From Pseudomonadota bacterium (GTDB taxonomy: Bacteria; Pseudomonadota; Gammaproteobacteria; Burkholderiales; Ferrovaceae): a stretch of 14,312 nt of DNA. Under the pieces are notes generated by a model that saw only the letters and a program-made list of their open reading frames with translations, ran no database searches and was not told the origin of the DNA. The DNA is taken from assembly GCA_021828745.1 (NCBI GenBank), contig JAJZDE010000024.1, positions 1 through 14,312 on the forward strand, in the 5' to 3' direction. The position numbers and the translations under genes were made by a program. Below, piece by piece: positions 6,929 through 13,898 of the stretch. The stretch's first letter is position 1; each line of letters begins with the position of its first letter.

Positions 6929-7748
6929 GATGAAGCAGAATCTCCACCACAAACTTGCTGCCCAGATAGCCCACCAGGAGCAGGACGAACCCCGCGAGAG
7001 TCCAGCGAGCCGCACGCCGCCCACGGATCCCCCAAAGTTGGCGGGCCATCAACAGCCCGGCAAAGATGATCCAGGACAGCAGAGAGAAAATCACCTTGTG
7101 ATTCCATACCAGCGGTTTGTCGAAGAGGGCTTCGGAAAAGAAGATCCCGCTGACCAAGGTTGCCGTCAAGAGGAGGAAACCCACCCAGATCATCTGAAAG
7201 AGCAGAACATCCATGGCAACCAATGAGGGCAAAGCGCCCAGAGGAGTGAACGGACGGTCATGGTCATGCAATCGCTGTTCCATGATGCTCATGAGAATGG
7301 CGTGCAAGGCCGCCACACCGAACAATCCATCGGCCATCAGGGAAATTACCAGATGAATCTTGAACGTCAGTAAATGGCTGTATTCCACCGGTTTTTCGGC
7401 AGGTAACAGGAGGGGGGCCAGCACCAGCCCCGCGACGATCAACATCAGGACAGACTGAAGGATGCCCAGACGGCAGCGAAAACTGGCCATCCAATACATG
7501 GCAACGGTTGCTGCGCCCACCAGGGACAGAGAGTTTCCCAGCGACAAAACCATCTGATGGGAAGCGAAGAGAACCCGATGCAACAACAGGGCATGCACCA
7601 TCAGGGTCAAAAGGAGCAAACTCTGCGCGCGCCACACAGGTTGACAGGTGGGCGTTTCGACGGGCACCGGCTGCCGGGAAACGAAATCCCGCAACCCCAG
7701 CAGAAGATAAAGTGCCGCAGTGATAAAATAAAGGGAGGTGTTGACCAT
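6921..7748 (-). CDS. ypjD: CcsA/YpjD-family cytochrome c assembly-like membrane protein
   Basis: Polytopic inner-membrane protein of the CcsA/CcmC-like superfamily, 275 residues with about eight hydrophobic helices. Family marks are the histidines in MVHALLLHR, in LLTFKIHLVISLMAD, and in the C-terminal WNHKVIFSLLSWIIF. Members are annotated as cytochrome c biogenesis or haem-handling proteins, but the beta/gammaproteobacterial YpjD group, typically sited next to ffh and a corB homologue as here, has no firmly proven role. It is divergent from ffh across a 48-bp gap and is the first gene of the minus-strand run down to zapD. No good Shine-Dalgarno sequence precedes ATG 7748; a TAAACT box 9 nt upstream could indicate a leaderless transcript, but its -35 region is poor. 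Confidence 0.85.
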   Translation of the reverse strand: MVNTSLYFITAALYLLLGLRDFVSRQPVPVETPTCQPVWRAQSLLLLTLMVHALLLHRVLFASHQMVLSLGNSLSLVGAATVAMYWMASFRCRLGILQSVLMLIVAGLVLAPLLLPAEKPVEYSHLLTFKIHLVISLMADGLFGVAALHAILMSIMEQRLHDHDRPFTPLGALPSLVAMDVLLFQMIWVGFLLLTATLVSGIFFSEALFDKPLVWNHKVIFSLLSWIIFAGLLMARQLWGIRGRRAARWTLAGFVLLLVGYLGSKFVVEILLHRG

Positions 7749-7796
7749 AGTGTCGATAGTTTACCACTCCCAACCTTTGATGAGGCTTCTCCTTCC
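7749..7796. other. Divergent ypjD/ffh intergenic region
   Basis: This 48-bp gap must hold or border the promoters of ypjD (minus) and ffh (plus). GAGG at 7782-7785 is the likely ffh ribosome site, 11 nt before the ATG. TTGACC at 7741-7746 resembles a -35 box, but no -10 box lies at a suitable distance, so no promoter is called. Confidence 0.4.
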
Positions 7797-9149
7797 ATGC
7801 TCGATCAACTTACCGAACGTCTGACGGGTGCTCTGAAAACCTTGCGCGGACAGGCGCGTTTGAGCGAATCCAACATTCAGGATGTCCTGCGTGAAGTCCG
7901 TATTGCACTGCTGGAAGCCGATGTAGCGCTGCCTGTCGTCAAGGAATTTATCGATACGGTACGCAATGAAGCCCTGGGGCAGGCCGTATTGAGCAGTTTG
8001 ACGCCGGGACAGGCCTTCATTGGGGTCGTCCATCGTGTGCTGACCCGCCTCATGGGGGAACAAAATGAGGGATTGAATCTTGCTGCCCAGCCTCCGGCCG
8101 TCATTCTCATGGCGGGATTGCAGGGGGCAGGCAAGACGACCACCGCAGGAAAACTGGCCAAGTGGCTCAAGGAACAGCAAAAAAAGAAAGTTCTCCTGGT
8201 AAGTTGCGATATTTACCGGCCTGCGGCCATCGAGCAACTCCAGATCCTGTCTCGATCGATCGAAGTGGATTTCTTCCCTTCCTCCTCTCACCAACAGCCT
8301 GAAGAAATTGCGCTCGCCGCGCTGGATCACGCCCGTCATCATTACCATGACATCCTGATCGTGGATACTGCGGGGCGTCTGACCATCGATGATGCCATGA
8401 TGCAGGAAATTCAACGCCTTCACCAAACCGTCCACCCCATCGAAACGCTCTTCGTGGTGGATGCCATGCAAGGGCAGGACGCCGTCAATACGGCACACGC
8501 CTTCGGCGCTGCCCTACCGCTCACCGGGATCATTCTCACCAAACTGGATGGTGATGCGCGCGGCGGAGCCGCCCTGTCGGTGCGCCATGTCACGCAGCGC
8601 CCCATCAAGTTCATCGGGGTCGGTGAAAAACTGACCGGACTCGAGGCGTTCCATCCGGAACGAATGGCCTCGCGCATACTGGGAATGGGAGATGTCCTGA
8701 GCCTGATCGAAGAGGCTCAACGCTCCGTCGACAAGACGGAAGCAGAAAAATTGGCCAAAAAACTCAAGAAGGGAAAGAATTTCGATCTGGAGGATTTCAA
8801 ATCCCAATTACACCAGATGCGCAAGGCGGGCGGGATCGGGGCCATGATGGACAAATTGCCGGCCCAGTTGAGCCGAGGTCTCACGCCCGGCGCCTCCGCC
8901 CCGGATGACCATGCGTTGCGCCGAATCGAGGGGATCATCAACGCCATGACACCCCTCGAGCGTCGGCGTCCAGAACTCCTCAAGGCATCCCGCAAACGAC
9001 GCATCGCGCTGGGCTCCGGGGTACAGGTGCAGGAGGTCAACCGCCTCCTGGCCCAGTTCGAACAAATGCAGAAAATGATGAAAATGCTCTCTCAGGGGGG
9101 AATGACCAAAATGATGCGGAGCATGCGCAACCTGATGCCTGGACAATGA
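7797..9149 (+). CDS. ffh: Signal recognition particle protein Ffh
   Basis: GTPase subunit of the signal recognition particle; binds 4.5S RNA and signal sequences, and partners FtsY (also in this window). The 450-residue protein has the N domain (1-95), the G domain with GLQGAGKTT (107-115), DIYRPAAIEQL (138-148), DTAGR (190-194) and TKLDGDARGG (248-257), then the methionine-rich M domain from about 325, ending in QMQKMMKMLSQGGMTKMMRSM, typical of the signal-peptide groove. The ATG at 7797 is chosen because MLDQLTERLTGALK is the conserved N terminus; the frame is open upstream to 7557, but only as a shadow of ypjD. It is convergent with the GGDEF-EAL gene, 17 bp apart. Confidence 0.97.
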   Translation: MLDQLTERLTGALKTLRGQARLSESNIQDVLREVRIALLEADVALPVVKEFIDTVRNEALGQAVLSSLTPGQAFIGVVHRVLTRLMGEQNEGLNLAAQPPAVILMAGLQGAGKTTTAGKLAKWLKEQQKKKVLLVSCDIYRPAAIEQLQILSRSIEVDFFPSSSHQQPEEIALAALDHARHHYHDILIVDTAGRLTIDDAMMQEIQRLHQTVHPIETLFVVDAMQGQDAVNTAHAFGAALPLTGIILTKLDGDARGGAALSVRHVTQRPIKFIGVGEKLTGLEAFHPERMASRILGMGDVLSLIEEAQRSVDKTEAEKLAKKLKKGKNFDLEDFKSQLHQMRKAGGIGAMMDKLPAQLSRGLTPGASAPDDHALRRIEGIINAMTPLERRRPELLKASRKRRIALGSGVQVQEVNRLLAQFEQMQKMMKMLSQGGMTKMMRSMRNLMPGQ

Positions 9150-9166
9150 TCCGGTGTGGGGGATCT

Positions 9167-10867
9167 TCATGCGCTGTGAAAAAAGAAGTTCCCCTCTTCC
9201 GTTTGAGTTCTCCCCAGAATGGTTTCAAAAGCCAGTGCCGGCACCGGCCGGGAGTACCAGAACCCCTGAGCATAGTCACATCCGAACAACCGTAGCATAT
9301 CGTGCTGCGCACGGGTTTCCACCCCCTCCGCAATGGTCCTGATGCCCAATTTATGAGCCATGACGATGATGGCCTCGGTCAGTGCCTTGTCACTTTCATT
9401 CACCGTGATTTCGGAGATGAAAGAGCGATCGATCTTGAGATAATCGATGTCGAATTGTTTGAGGTAGGACAGGGCAGAGAACCCTGTGCCGAAGTCATCG
9501 ATGGAGACTTCTATCCCATGATTCCGGTAATCCAGAAAACTTTGCTGGATACGTTCGGATTTTTTCAGCAACATGCCCTCCGTAATTTCGACGGTGATGC
9601 AATTACCGGGTAGTCCCAAGCCCGCCAACTGCTTCAGCCAAAGGGCATCACCCTGGTCGAACTGGATCGGGGAACGGTTGACGCTGACTTGAATGATTTG
9701 TCCAAAGCGCTGTTGCCATTGAGCAATATGGGAAATCACCTGAAAGGAAAGCCAGTTTCCGATCTCGTGAATCAATCCGGACGCCTCTGCCAAGGGAATG
9801 AAAACCTGGGGACCCACCTCGCCGCGCCCAGGATGAAACCAGCGCAGTAACGCTTCCACCTTCTTGAGTCGCCCATCCCCCAGATCCAGAATGGGCTGAT
9901 AATACACCGATAACTCTCCCCGTCGTGCCGCAAGACGCAGATCATTGGTCAGGGTCATCTTGTTCTGGGCTTCCTGTTGCATGGCCGGGAGAAAAAAGTG
10001 GAAGCGGTTCCGCCCTTCCGCCTTGGCGGAATACATGGCCTGATCGGCATGCTTCACCAGGGTATTGAGATCTTCCGCGTTGTCCGGGTACAGCGCAATC
10101 CCCACACTGGCCGAAATGAAGCAACGATCTCCATCACCCAGATCAAAGGGAAGAGCCAGGGATTCGGTGATATCGTGCGCCGTCTGCTGAACGTGCAGTA
10201 ACGCGCACTCTGGCAAAATGACGGCGAACTCATCCCCACCCAGACGAGAAACCGTGTCGGTTTCTCGTACGCTGCGGGAAATTCGACGCGCTGCCTCTTC
10301 CAGAAGCACATCCCCCTTCATGTGGCCCAAGGTATCATTGACTTCCTTGAAGCGATCCAGATCCAACAGCAACAAAGCCATGGGTGCGCCGTTCCGACGA
10401 TATTTCTTGATTTCCTGATCCAGACGTTCCAAAAACAACTGGCGATTGGGGAGACCCGTCACATAATCATAATTCGCACGCTTCCAGGCCACAGAATCGA
10501 GATTATGACTTTCGGACAGGTCACTCATCACGGCGATGAAGTTCTGAATCTTCCCCTCAGCGTCACTGATGGCGCACAGACTGAAATTTTCCGGGTAAAC
10601 CTCGCCAGTTTTACGGCGATTGGAAATTTCCCCCTGCCAGTTCTGTTTTAGTTTGATCTCGCGCCAGACCGACTTGTAGATATCCGGACAACTCAGACCT
10701 CCGTGGAGCCTGAACAGATTTTTCCCGATCACCTCATCCCGCGTGTACCCCGTCAATCGGGCATGGGCCCCATTGGTATCCTGAATTCGTCCTTCTCCGT
10801 CCGTAATGATCAAGGCATCATTAGCCCCAGCCAAAATTTGAGCCACTTGTCGCAGGTTTACACTCAT
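9167..10867 (-). CDS. PAS-GGDEF-EAL cyclic-di-GMP signalling protein
   Basis: Cytoplasmic sensor-type enzyme that can make (GGDEF) and break (EAL) cyclic di-GMP. The 566-residue protein has no membrane segment. A PAS domain spans about 8-118. The GGDEF domain spans about 128-292, with an intact GGDEF motif (210-214) and an I-site RETD (201-204) exactly five residues before it, so product inhibition is expected. The EAL domain spans about 305-552, with EALLRW (338-343), VEITE (Glu 430), DDFGTG (457-462), YLKID (Lys 478), AEGVE (Glu 517 region) and YAQGFWYSRP (Gln 534), so both sites look active. The start at 10867 is chosen because GGAGG precedes it closely and the PAS homology starts there; ATG 10879 would add four residues. 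The PAS ligand is unknown. The gene is not in an operon. Confidence 0.93.
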   Translation of the reverse strand: MSVNLRQVAQILAGANDALIITDGEGRIQDTNGAHARLTGYTRDEVIGKNLFRLHGGLSCPDIYKSVWREIKLKQNWQGEISNRRKTGEVYPENFSLCAISDAEGKIQNFIAVMSDLSESHNLDSVAWKRANYDYVTGLPNRQLFLERLDQEIKKYRRNGAPMALLLLDLDRFKEVNDTLGHMKGDVLLEEAARRISRSVRETDTVSRLGGDEFAVILPECALLHVQQTAHDITESLALPFDLGDGDRCFISASVGIALYPDNAEDLNTLVKHADQAMYSAKAEGRNRFHFFLPAMQQEAQNKMTLTNDLRLAARRGELSVYYQPILDLGDGRLKKVEALLRWFHPGRGEVGPQVFIPLAEASGLIHEIGNWLSFQVISHIAQWQQRFGQIIQVSVNRSPIQFDQGDALWLKQLAGLGLPGNCITVEITEGMLLKKSERIQQSFLDYRNHGIEVSIDDFGTGFSALSYLKQFDIDYLKIDRSFISEITVNESDKALTEAIIVMAHKLGIRTIAEGVETRAQHDMLRLFGCDYAQGFWYSRPVPALAFETILGRTQTEEGNFFFHSA

Positions 10868-11036
10868 GGTCCTCCACATCTCGACTCAAAGAGCGATATT
10901 TACATTTTGGTATTCGGTAGAGTTCGACCAACAATATGACATACCATCAAATTTTGCAATAGGTTCGAGAAGAATCTTAGAGTATAGTGATAAAATATGA
11001 AAGTTTTGTAATGCCTCGAGTGACACAGAAAACCTC
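10868..11036 (-). other. AT-rich leader region between the GGDEF-EAL gene and the terminator
   Basis: This gene-free stretch is clearly richer in A and T than the flanking genes. It must contain the transcription start of the PAS-GGDEF-EAL gene, because a strong terminator lies immediately upstream of it. No open frame of interest, repeat or recognised riboswitch fold was seen. Confidence 0.5.
10931..10959 (-). promoter_or_regulatory. Candidate promoter of the PAS-GGDEF-EAL gene
   Basis: Read on the minus strand, TTGCAA (10959-10954), a 17-bp spacer and TATTGT (10936-10931) give a -35/-10 pair with four of six matches in each box. It lies 64 bp ahead of the start codon in an AT-rich stretch, downstream of the terminator that isolates this gene from the PepSY gene. 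Another box, TATACT at 10986-10981, could be an alternative -10. Confidence 0.35.
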
Positions 11037-11086
11037 CCCCCCATAAAAAAACACCCGAACTTCTTCGGGTGTTTTTTTATGGGGGG
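11037..11086. terminator. Bidirectional intrinsic terminator with a 23-bp perfect stem
   Basis: Arms 11037-11059 and 11064-11086 are perfectly complementary around a CTTC loop. The GC-rich core (CACCCGAA/TTCGGGTG) is flanked by seven A on the left and seven T on the right, so an RNA from either strand ends in a hairpin followed by a U-run. Its likely job is to end the exbB-to-pepSY transcript after the PepSY stop at 11110. Confidence 0.93.
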
Positions 11087-11109
11087 CTCAAAGAGGGAAC
11101 GACGGCTTC

Positions 11110-11421
11110 TCAGTCTTCGTTACTGTTCTCGCGCTCATTGAGCAACACCTTGCCGGACTTGGCATCGATCGCCACTTCATGCGTGAGGTGGTTGGCGCGA
11201 ATGTCAAAAGAGTAACGCAATCCACTCCCCCCCAATTTATGTTCGAGTTCTTCTTCCAGGATGTCGCCCGGATAAGCCTTGACTGCCACGGCACGGGCCT
11301 GCTCGAGGGTCAGGGTGGCCTCCTTGGCATACTGTTCCCCCTTGTATGCCAACGCCAGGGAAGCATTCCCCAACATCAGCAAGGCCAGGGTCCCTACAGA
11401 CAATTTCTTGACATATTTCAT
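11110..11421 (-). CDS. Small secreted PepSY-domain protein
   Basis: 103-residue protein with a Sec signal peptide (MKYVKK, hydrophobic core, cleavage likely after ALA at 25) and a single PepSY domain covering most of the mature part (about 33-96). It runs from LTLEQARAVAVKAYPG through DIRANHLTHEVAIDAKSGKVL, the helix-sheet pattern of the fold. PepSY domains occur as peptidase-inhibiting propeptides and in membrane ferric-chelate reductases; a free periplasmic one has no assigned role. ATG 11421 is chosen because of the signal peptide and AAGGAG 7 nt upstream. It follows the cytochrome b561 gene by 53 bp and is the last gene of the exbB operon. A partnership with the cytochrome is inferred from position only. 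Confidence 0.88.
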   Translation of the reverse strand: MKYVKKLSVGTLALLMLGNASLALAYKGEQYAKEATLTLEQARAVAVKAYPGDILEEELEHKLGGSGLRYSFDIRANHLTHEVAIDAKSGKVLLNERENSNED

Positions 11422-11474
11422 GACATCTCTCCTTGATATGAAAATAGTATTCGATTCCAATTCCATCATGCCCC

Positions 11475-12041
11475 TCAAGGGCGACGGGCATTCAGCATGC
11501 GTACCAGGGTATTGTCCCGCCGTATCCAATGATGAAAAAACGCTGACGCAACATGAAGCCCCACCAGCCAGATCATGACATTTCCCAGCCATTCATGAAC
11601 GCTCTTCATGGGCTTGGCATAGTGGATTCCCGACGTATCGTTCAGAATCCAGGGCAGTGTCCAGCCCAGAAAAACCACTTCATTCCCGCGCGCCTGCTGA
11701 AAAAGCACCCCCAAGGCAGGCAGAAGGATCATCAAGGCATACAATCCGAGATGGGCCAAACCAGCGAGACGCTTCATGGAGTCCGACAGGGGAGGAACGA
11801 TCGCCGGTGCCCGGTGGGCATGTCGCCACCATAACCGTACCCAGACCAGAAGAAAAACCGCCACCCCCGCCTGTTTGTGCCAACTCATCAACTGACGCCG
11901 GAGTTCTCCCTTGGGAAGTTCTCCCTTGACCTCGATCACGACCAGGACGGATATGACGAGAAAAGCCATGGCCCAATGCAATCCGCGCCACACTGTGTCA
12001 TAAACCGATGGGTTATTCGTTGCATTGTTCGATGCGCTCAT
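11475..12041 (-). CDS. Cytochrome b561 family membrane protein
   Basis: Inner-membrane dihaem b-type cytochrome of the prokaryotic b561 family, 188 residues. It has four hydrophobic helices (about 20-36, 56-74, 92-114, 150-170) and the expected haem-ligand histidines: His 22 in RGLHW, His 55 in SWHKQ, His 149 in VHEWLG and His 163 in GLHVASAFFHHW. Such proteins pass electrons from the quinol pool to periplasmic acceptors. Its start overlaps the tonB stop by 4 nt (ATGA), so it is translated with the TonB system. Placement next to a TonB operon and a PepSY protein suggests reduction of the imported substrate, for example a ferric chelate, but the acceptor is not shown by the sequence. Confidence 0.92.
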   Translation of the reverse strand: MSASNNATNNPSVYDTVWRGLHWAMAFLVISVLVVIEVKGELPKGELRRQLMSWHKQAGVAVFLLVWVRLWWRHAHRAPAIVPPLSDSMKRLAGLAHLGLYALMILLPALGVLFQQARGNEVVFLGWTLPWILNDTSGIHYAKPMKSVHEWLGNVMIWLVGLHVASAFFHHWIRRDNTLVRMLNARRP

Positions 12042-12712
12042 TCGTGTTCATCCACTCCCAAAAATTTTACCCAGATCTCGAAGGTCAGGACTCTTCCCGC
12101 ATACTCGGCAGTGGCTGCCGGGAAATGGGCGACACGAACGGCAGCCAGGGCAGCCTTGTCGAGAATCCGGTTCCCGCTCGTGGTCAGCACACTCGCAGCA
12201 GATGCTACACCATCTTTGTAATCAAAAGTTACTTTGGTCTGCCCGGATAAATGGGCGGCCCGCGCCGCCATGGGGAAGACCACCGCACCTTGCACCGCTG
12301 AGCGTACCTTGTCGGCAAAGGTGACGGAAATATCCGCAGGACGCAGATGTTGGGGCAGCGCTGGTGCGGCCTCGGCCACTTTCTGAGGCGGGGCCGGAGG
12401 CACAGGAGGGGTCGGTGCAACCGGGGTCGGCGCAACCGGGGGGGGCGCGGGCGCCGGTGTGGGGACCGGCGTGGGTTCCTGGCGTGCCACCGTATGATGG
12501 ACTTCCGGTTTGGGCGGCGGCGGCTTGGGCGTGGGTGGGGGAGGCACCGTCCTGGGCGCCTCCGGGGCCTGGGTCAACTGAATCAGGGTGACCTGTGGCT
12601 TTTCCACCTTTTCGACCTCTCGACTGAGGCCGTACAAAAACGCCAATACCATCATCCCTTCCAAAAATGCGGCCAAAGCAGCCGCTCGAGGCATGTTCAT
12701 CGTTTTCTCCAT
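12038..12712 (-). CDS. tonB: TonB energy-transducing protein
   Basis: Spans the periplasm to deliver proton-motive energy from ExbB-ExbD to outer-membrane receptors. The 224-residue protein has an N-terminal anchor (about 10-29), a proline-rich spacer (about 50-118) with PPPPTPKPPPPKPE and PTPVPTPAPAPPP runs, and the TonB C-terminal domain (about 140-220) with GQTKVTFDYKDGV and RVLTFEIWVKF. The anchor aligns without gaps to that of E. coli TonB, but the conserved SxxxH is AxxxE (Ala 14, Glu 18), and the YP before the C-terminal domain is FP. ATG 12712 is chosen over TTG 12715 because GGAAGGAG lies 7 nt before it; the codon shares one base with the exbD stop. The gene is tightly packed between exbD and the cytochrome. 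Confidence 0.93.
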   Translation of the reverse strand: MEKTMNMPRAAALAAFLEGMMVLAFLYGLSREVEKVEKPQVTLIQLTQAPEAPRTVPPPPTPKPPPPKPEVHHTVARQEPTPVPTPAPAPPPVAPTPVAPTPPVPPAPPQKVAEAAPALPQHLRPADISVTFADKVRSAVQGAVVFPMAARAAHLSGQTKVTFDYKDGVASAASVLTTSGNRILDKAALAAVRVAHFPAATAEYAGRVLTFEIWVKFLGVDEHE

Positions 12713-13122
12713 CAATCTGCTCCTTCCACCGCATGGGCAGCCAACCCGATCTGGGTGACACCGGCCTGACGACAGGCATCCATCACCTTCATCATGGACT
12801 GGAGCGAGGTCGTTTTCTCGCCCGCAATGGTCACCACCACCTTGTCCGGATCCCCCTGCGCCTTGAGCCGCACCGTCAGGGCCTCGGCCGTCAACTTCTG
12901 ACCGTCCACGGTGATGTCCCCCTCGTCATCCACGTTCACCAGTACCTTGGGCGGTTCCAGAGCCGTCGTCGTGGAACTCTTGGGCATCTTGGACGCCACC
13001 CCGGTGGAGGGAATCATGTGCAACGTGATCATGATGAAAAACACCAACAAAAAAAACATGATGTCGATCATCGGGATGATCTCGATACGGGCACGTTTCG
13101 TTTCAAAGTAATTCAAAGCCAT
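12712..13122 (-). CDS. exbD: Biopolymer transport protein ExbD
   Basis: Proton-channel subunit of the TonB motor. The 136-residue protein has one N-terminal helix (about 15-35) carrying the essential aspartate (Asp 20 in IIPMIDIMFFLLVFF, equivalent to Asp 25 of E. coli ExbD), followed by a periplasmic domain with VLVNVDDEGDITVDGQKL and VVVTIAGEKTT. It lies 14 bp after exbB and overlaps the tonB start. TolR is the paralogous alternative; the adjacent tonB and TonB-dependent receptor favour ExbD. Confidence 0.95.
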   Translation of the reverse strand: MALNYFETKRARIEIIPMIDIMFFLLVFFIMITLHMIPSTGVASKMPKSSTTTALEPPKVLVNVDDEGDITVDGQKLTAEALTVRLKAQGDPDKVVVTIAGEKTTSLQSMMKVMDACRQAGVTQIGLAAHAVEGAD

Positions 13123-13136
13123 CGCTCACCCCCCCG

Positions 13137-13817
13137 TCAAGCCGCCGTGCGGGCGCGAACATCGGCCAACACCCGTTTCTGCTCTTCATAGGACTCGTGG
13201 TAATGGGGATAGAGCCGATTGAGCAACATCATCTTGAGGGTCTCCAACTGGTGCATGATCACCCGTACCCGGTTGTTCAACCCGTTCAGAGCCACCAGCC
13301 CCAGGATGGCGATGAACAATCCGCAGGCCGTGGCCAGCAGGGCTTCCGCCACGCCGCCGGTGACCTTGGTGGGTGAATTGGCCACATCCCCCAGCACCTG
13401 GAAGGCATTGAACATGCCGATGATGGTCCCGAGCAAGCCCATCAGGGGGGCCAGGGTCACGATGGTGTCCAGCACCCACAGAAAGCGGTCCACATGGGGC
13501 GCCTCGCGCATGACGGATTCTTCCAGTTTGTCGGAAATGCGGTCGAAATCATGCTCCAGATCGTGCTGAAGCGCCGCTTCCAGAACCTTGGCATGGGGCA
13601 GATCCGGATGTTGGACCACCAGGGTCTCGAAGGCTTCCTTCGAGACCTTGTGCACCCCGTTCACTTCCTTGATCAGTTGGGTCCCCTGGGTCAGGATCCG
13701 CCATAGATACCAACCCCTTTCGATGATGACCGTCAAGGCCACCAGCAGCAACAGCGCCATCAAATACAGCATGCCCCCCGAACTTTGTGCTGCGGCTTGA
13801 ATTCCTTGCATCGTCAT
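13137..13817 (-). CDS. exbB: MotA/TolQ/ExbB proton channel protein ExbB
   Basis: Pentameric proton-channel subunit that, with ExbD, drives TonB. The 226-residue protein has three helices: about 16-34, 115-136 (DTIVTLAPLMGLLGTIIGMFNAF) and 156-178 (GVAEALLATACGLFIAILGLVAL), the last two being the conserved MotA/TolQ/ExbB core. The cytoplasmic stretch between the first two helices is charged and helical. GAGGAG stands 8-9 nt ahead of ATG 13817. It is the first gene of the exbB-exbD-tonB-b561-PepSY run. Only about 25 bp separate its start codon from an intrinsic terminator, leaving no visible room for a promoter. Confidence 0.94.
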   Translation of the reverse strand: MTMQGIQAAAQSSGGMLYLMALLLLVALTVIIERGWYLWRILTQGTQLIKEVNGVHKVSKEAFETLVVQHPDLPHAKVLEAALQHDLEHDFDRISDKLEESVMREAPHVDRFLWVLDTIVTLAPLMGLLGTIIGMFNAFQVLGDVANSPTKVTGGVAEALLATACGLFIAILGLVALNGLNNRVRVIMHQLETLKMMLLNRLYPHYHESYEEQKRVLADVRARTAA

Positions 13818-13842
13818 GGTTCATTCTCCTCGAATAAATGGC

Positions 13843-13878
13843 AAAAATGCCGTACCCCCCTGCGAAGGGAGATACGGC
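13843..13878 (-). terminator. Intrinsic terminator between the TonB-dependent receptor gene and exbB
   Basis: On the minus strand a 13-bp stem (arms 13878-13866 and 13861-13849, two G-U pairs) closes a TCGC loop and is followed by ATTTTTG (13848-13842). It lies 20 bp after the receptor stop and just before the exbB ribosome site, so it should end or attenuate the receptor transcript. Confidence 0.85.
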
Positions 13879-13898
13879 GGAACGTACTACTGTAAATT

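Noticed and set aside
7557..7796. Upstream extension of ffh to 7557
   Set aside because: Ffh homology starts exactly at the ATG at 7797, and the extension runs through ypjD antisense.
9148..9165. Short inverted repeat GATCC/GGATC between the convergent ffh and GGDEF-EAL genes as a terminator
   Set aside because: Only five base pairs with an 8-nt loop and no T-run on either strand.
10940..11086. A small RNA on the plus strand ending at the long terminator
   Set aside because: No plus-strand -35/-10 pair with acceptable spacing could be found; TATAGT and TAAAAT boxes near 10983-10996 lack a -35 partner.
12347..12769. Plus-strand Arg/Gly-rich open frame opposite tonB
   Set aside because: It is the complement of the proline-rich tonB spacer; low-complexity antisense frames are expected there.
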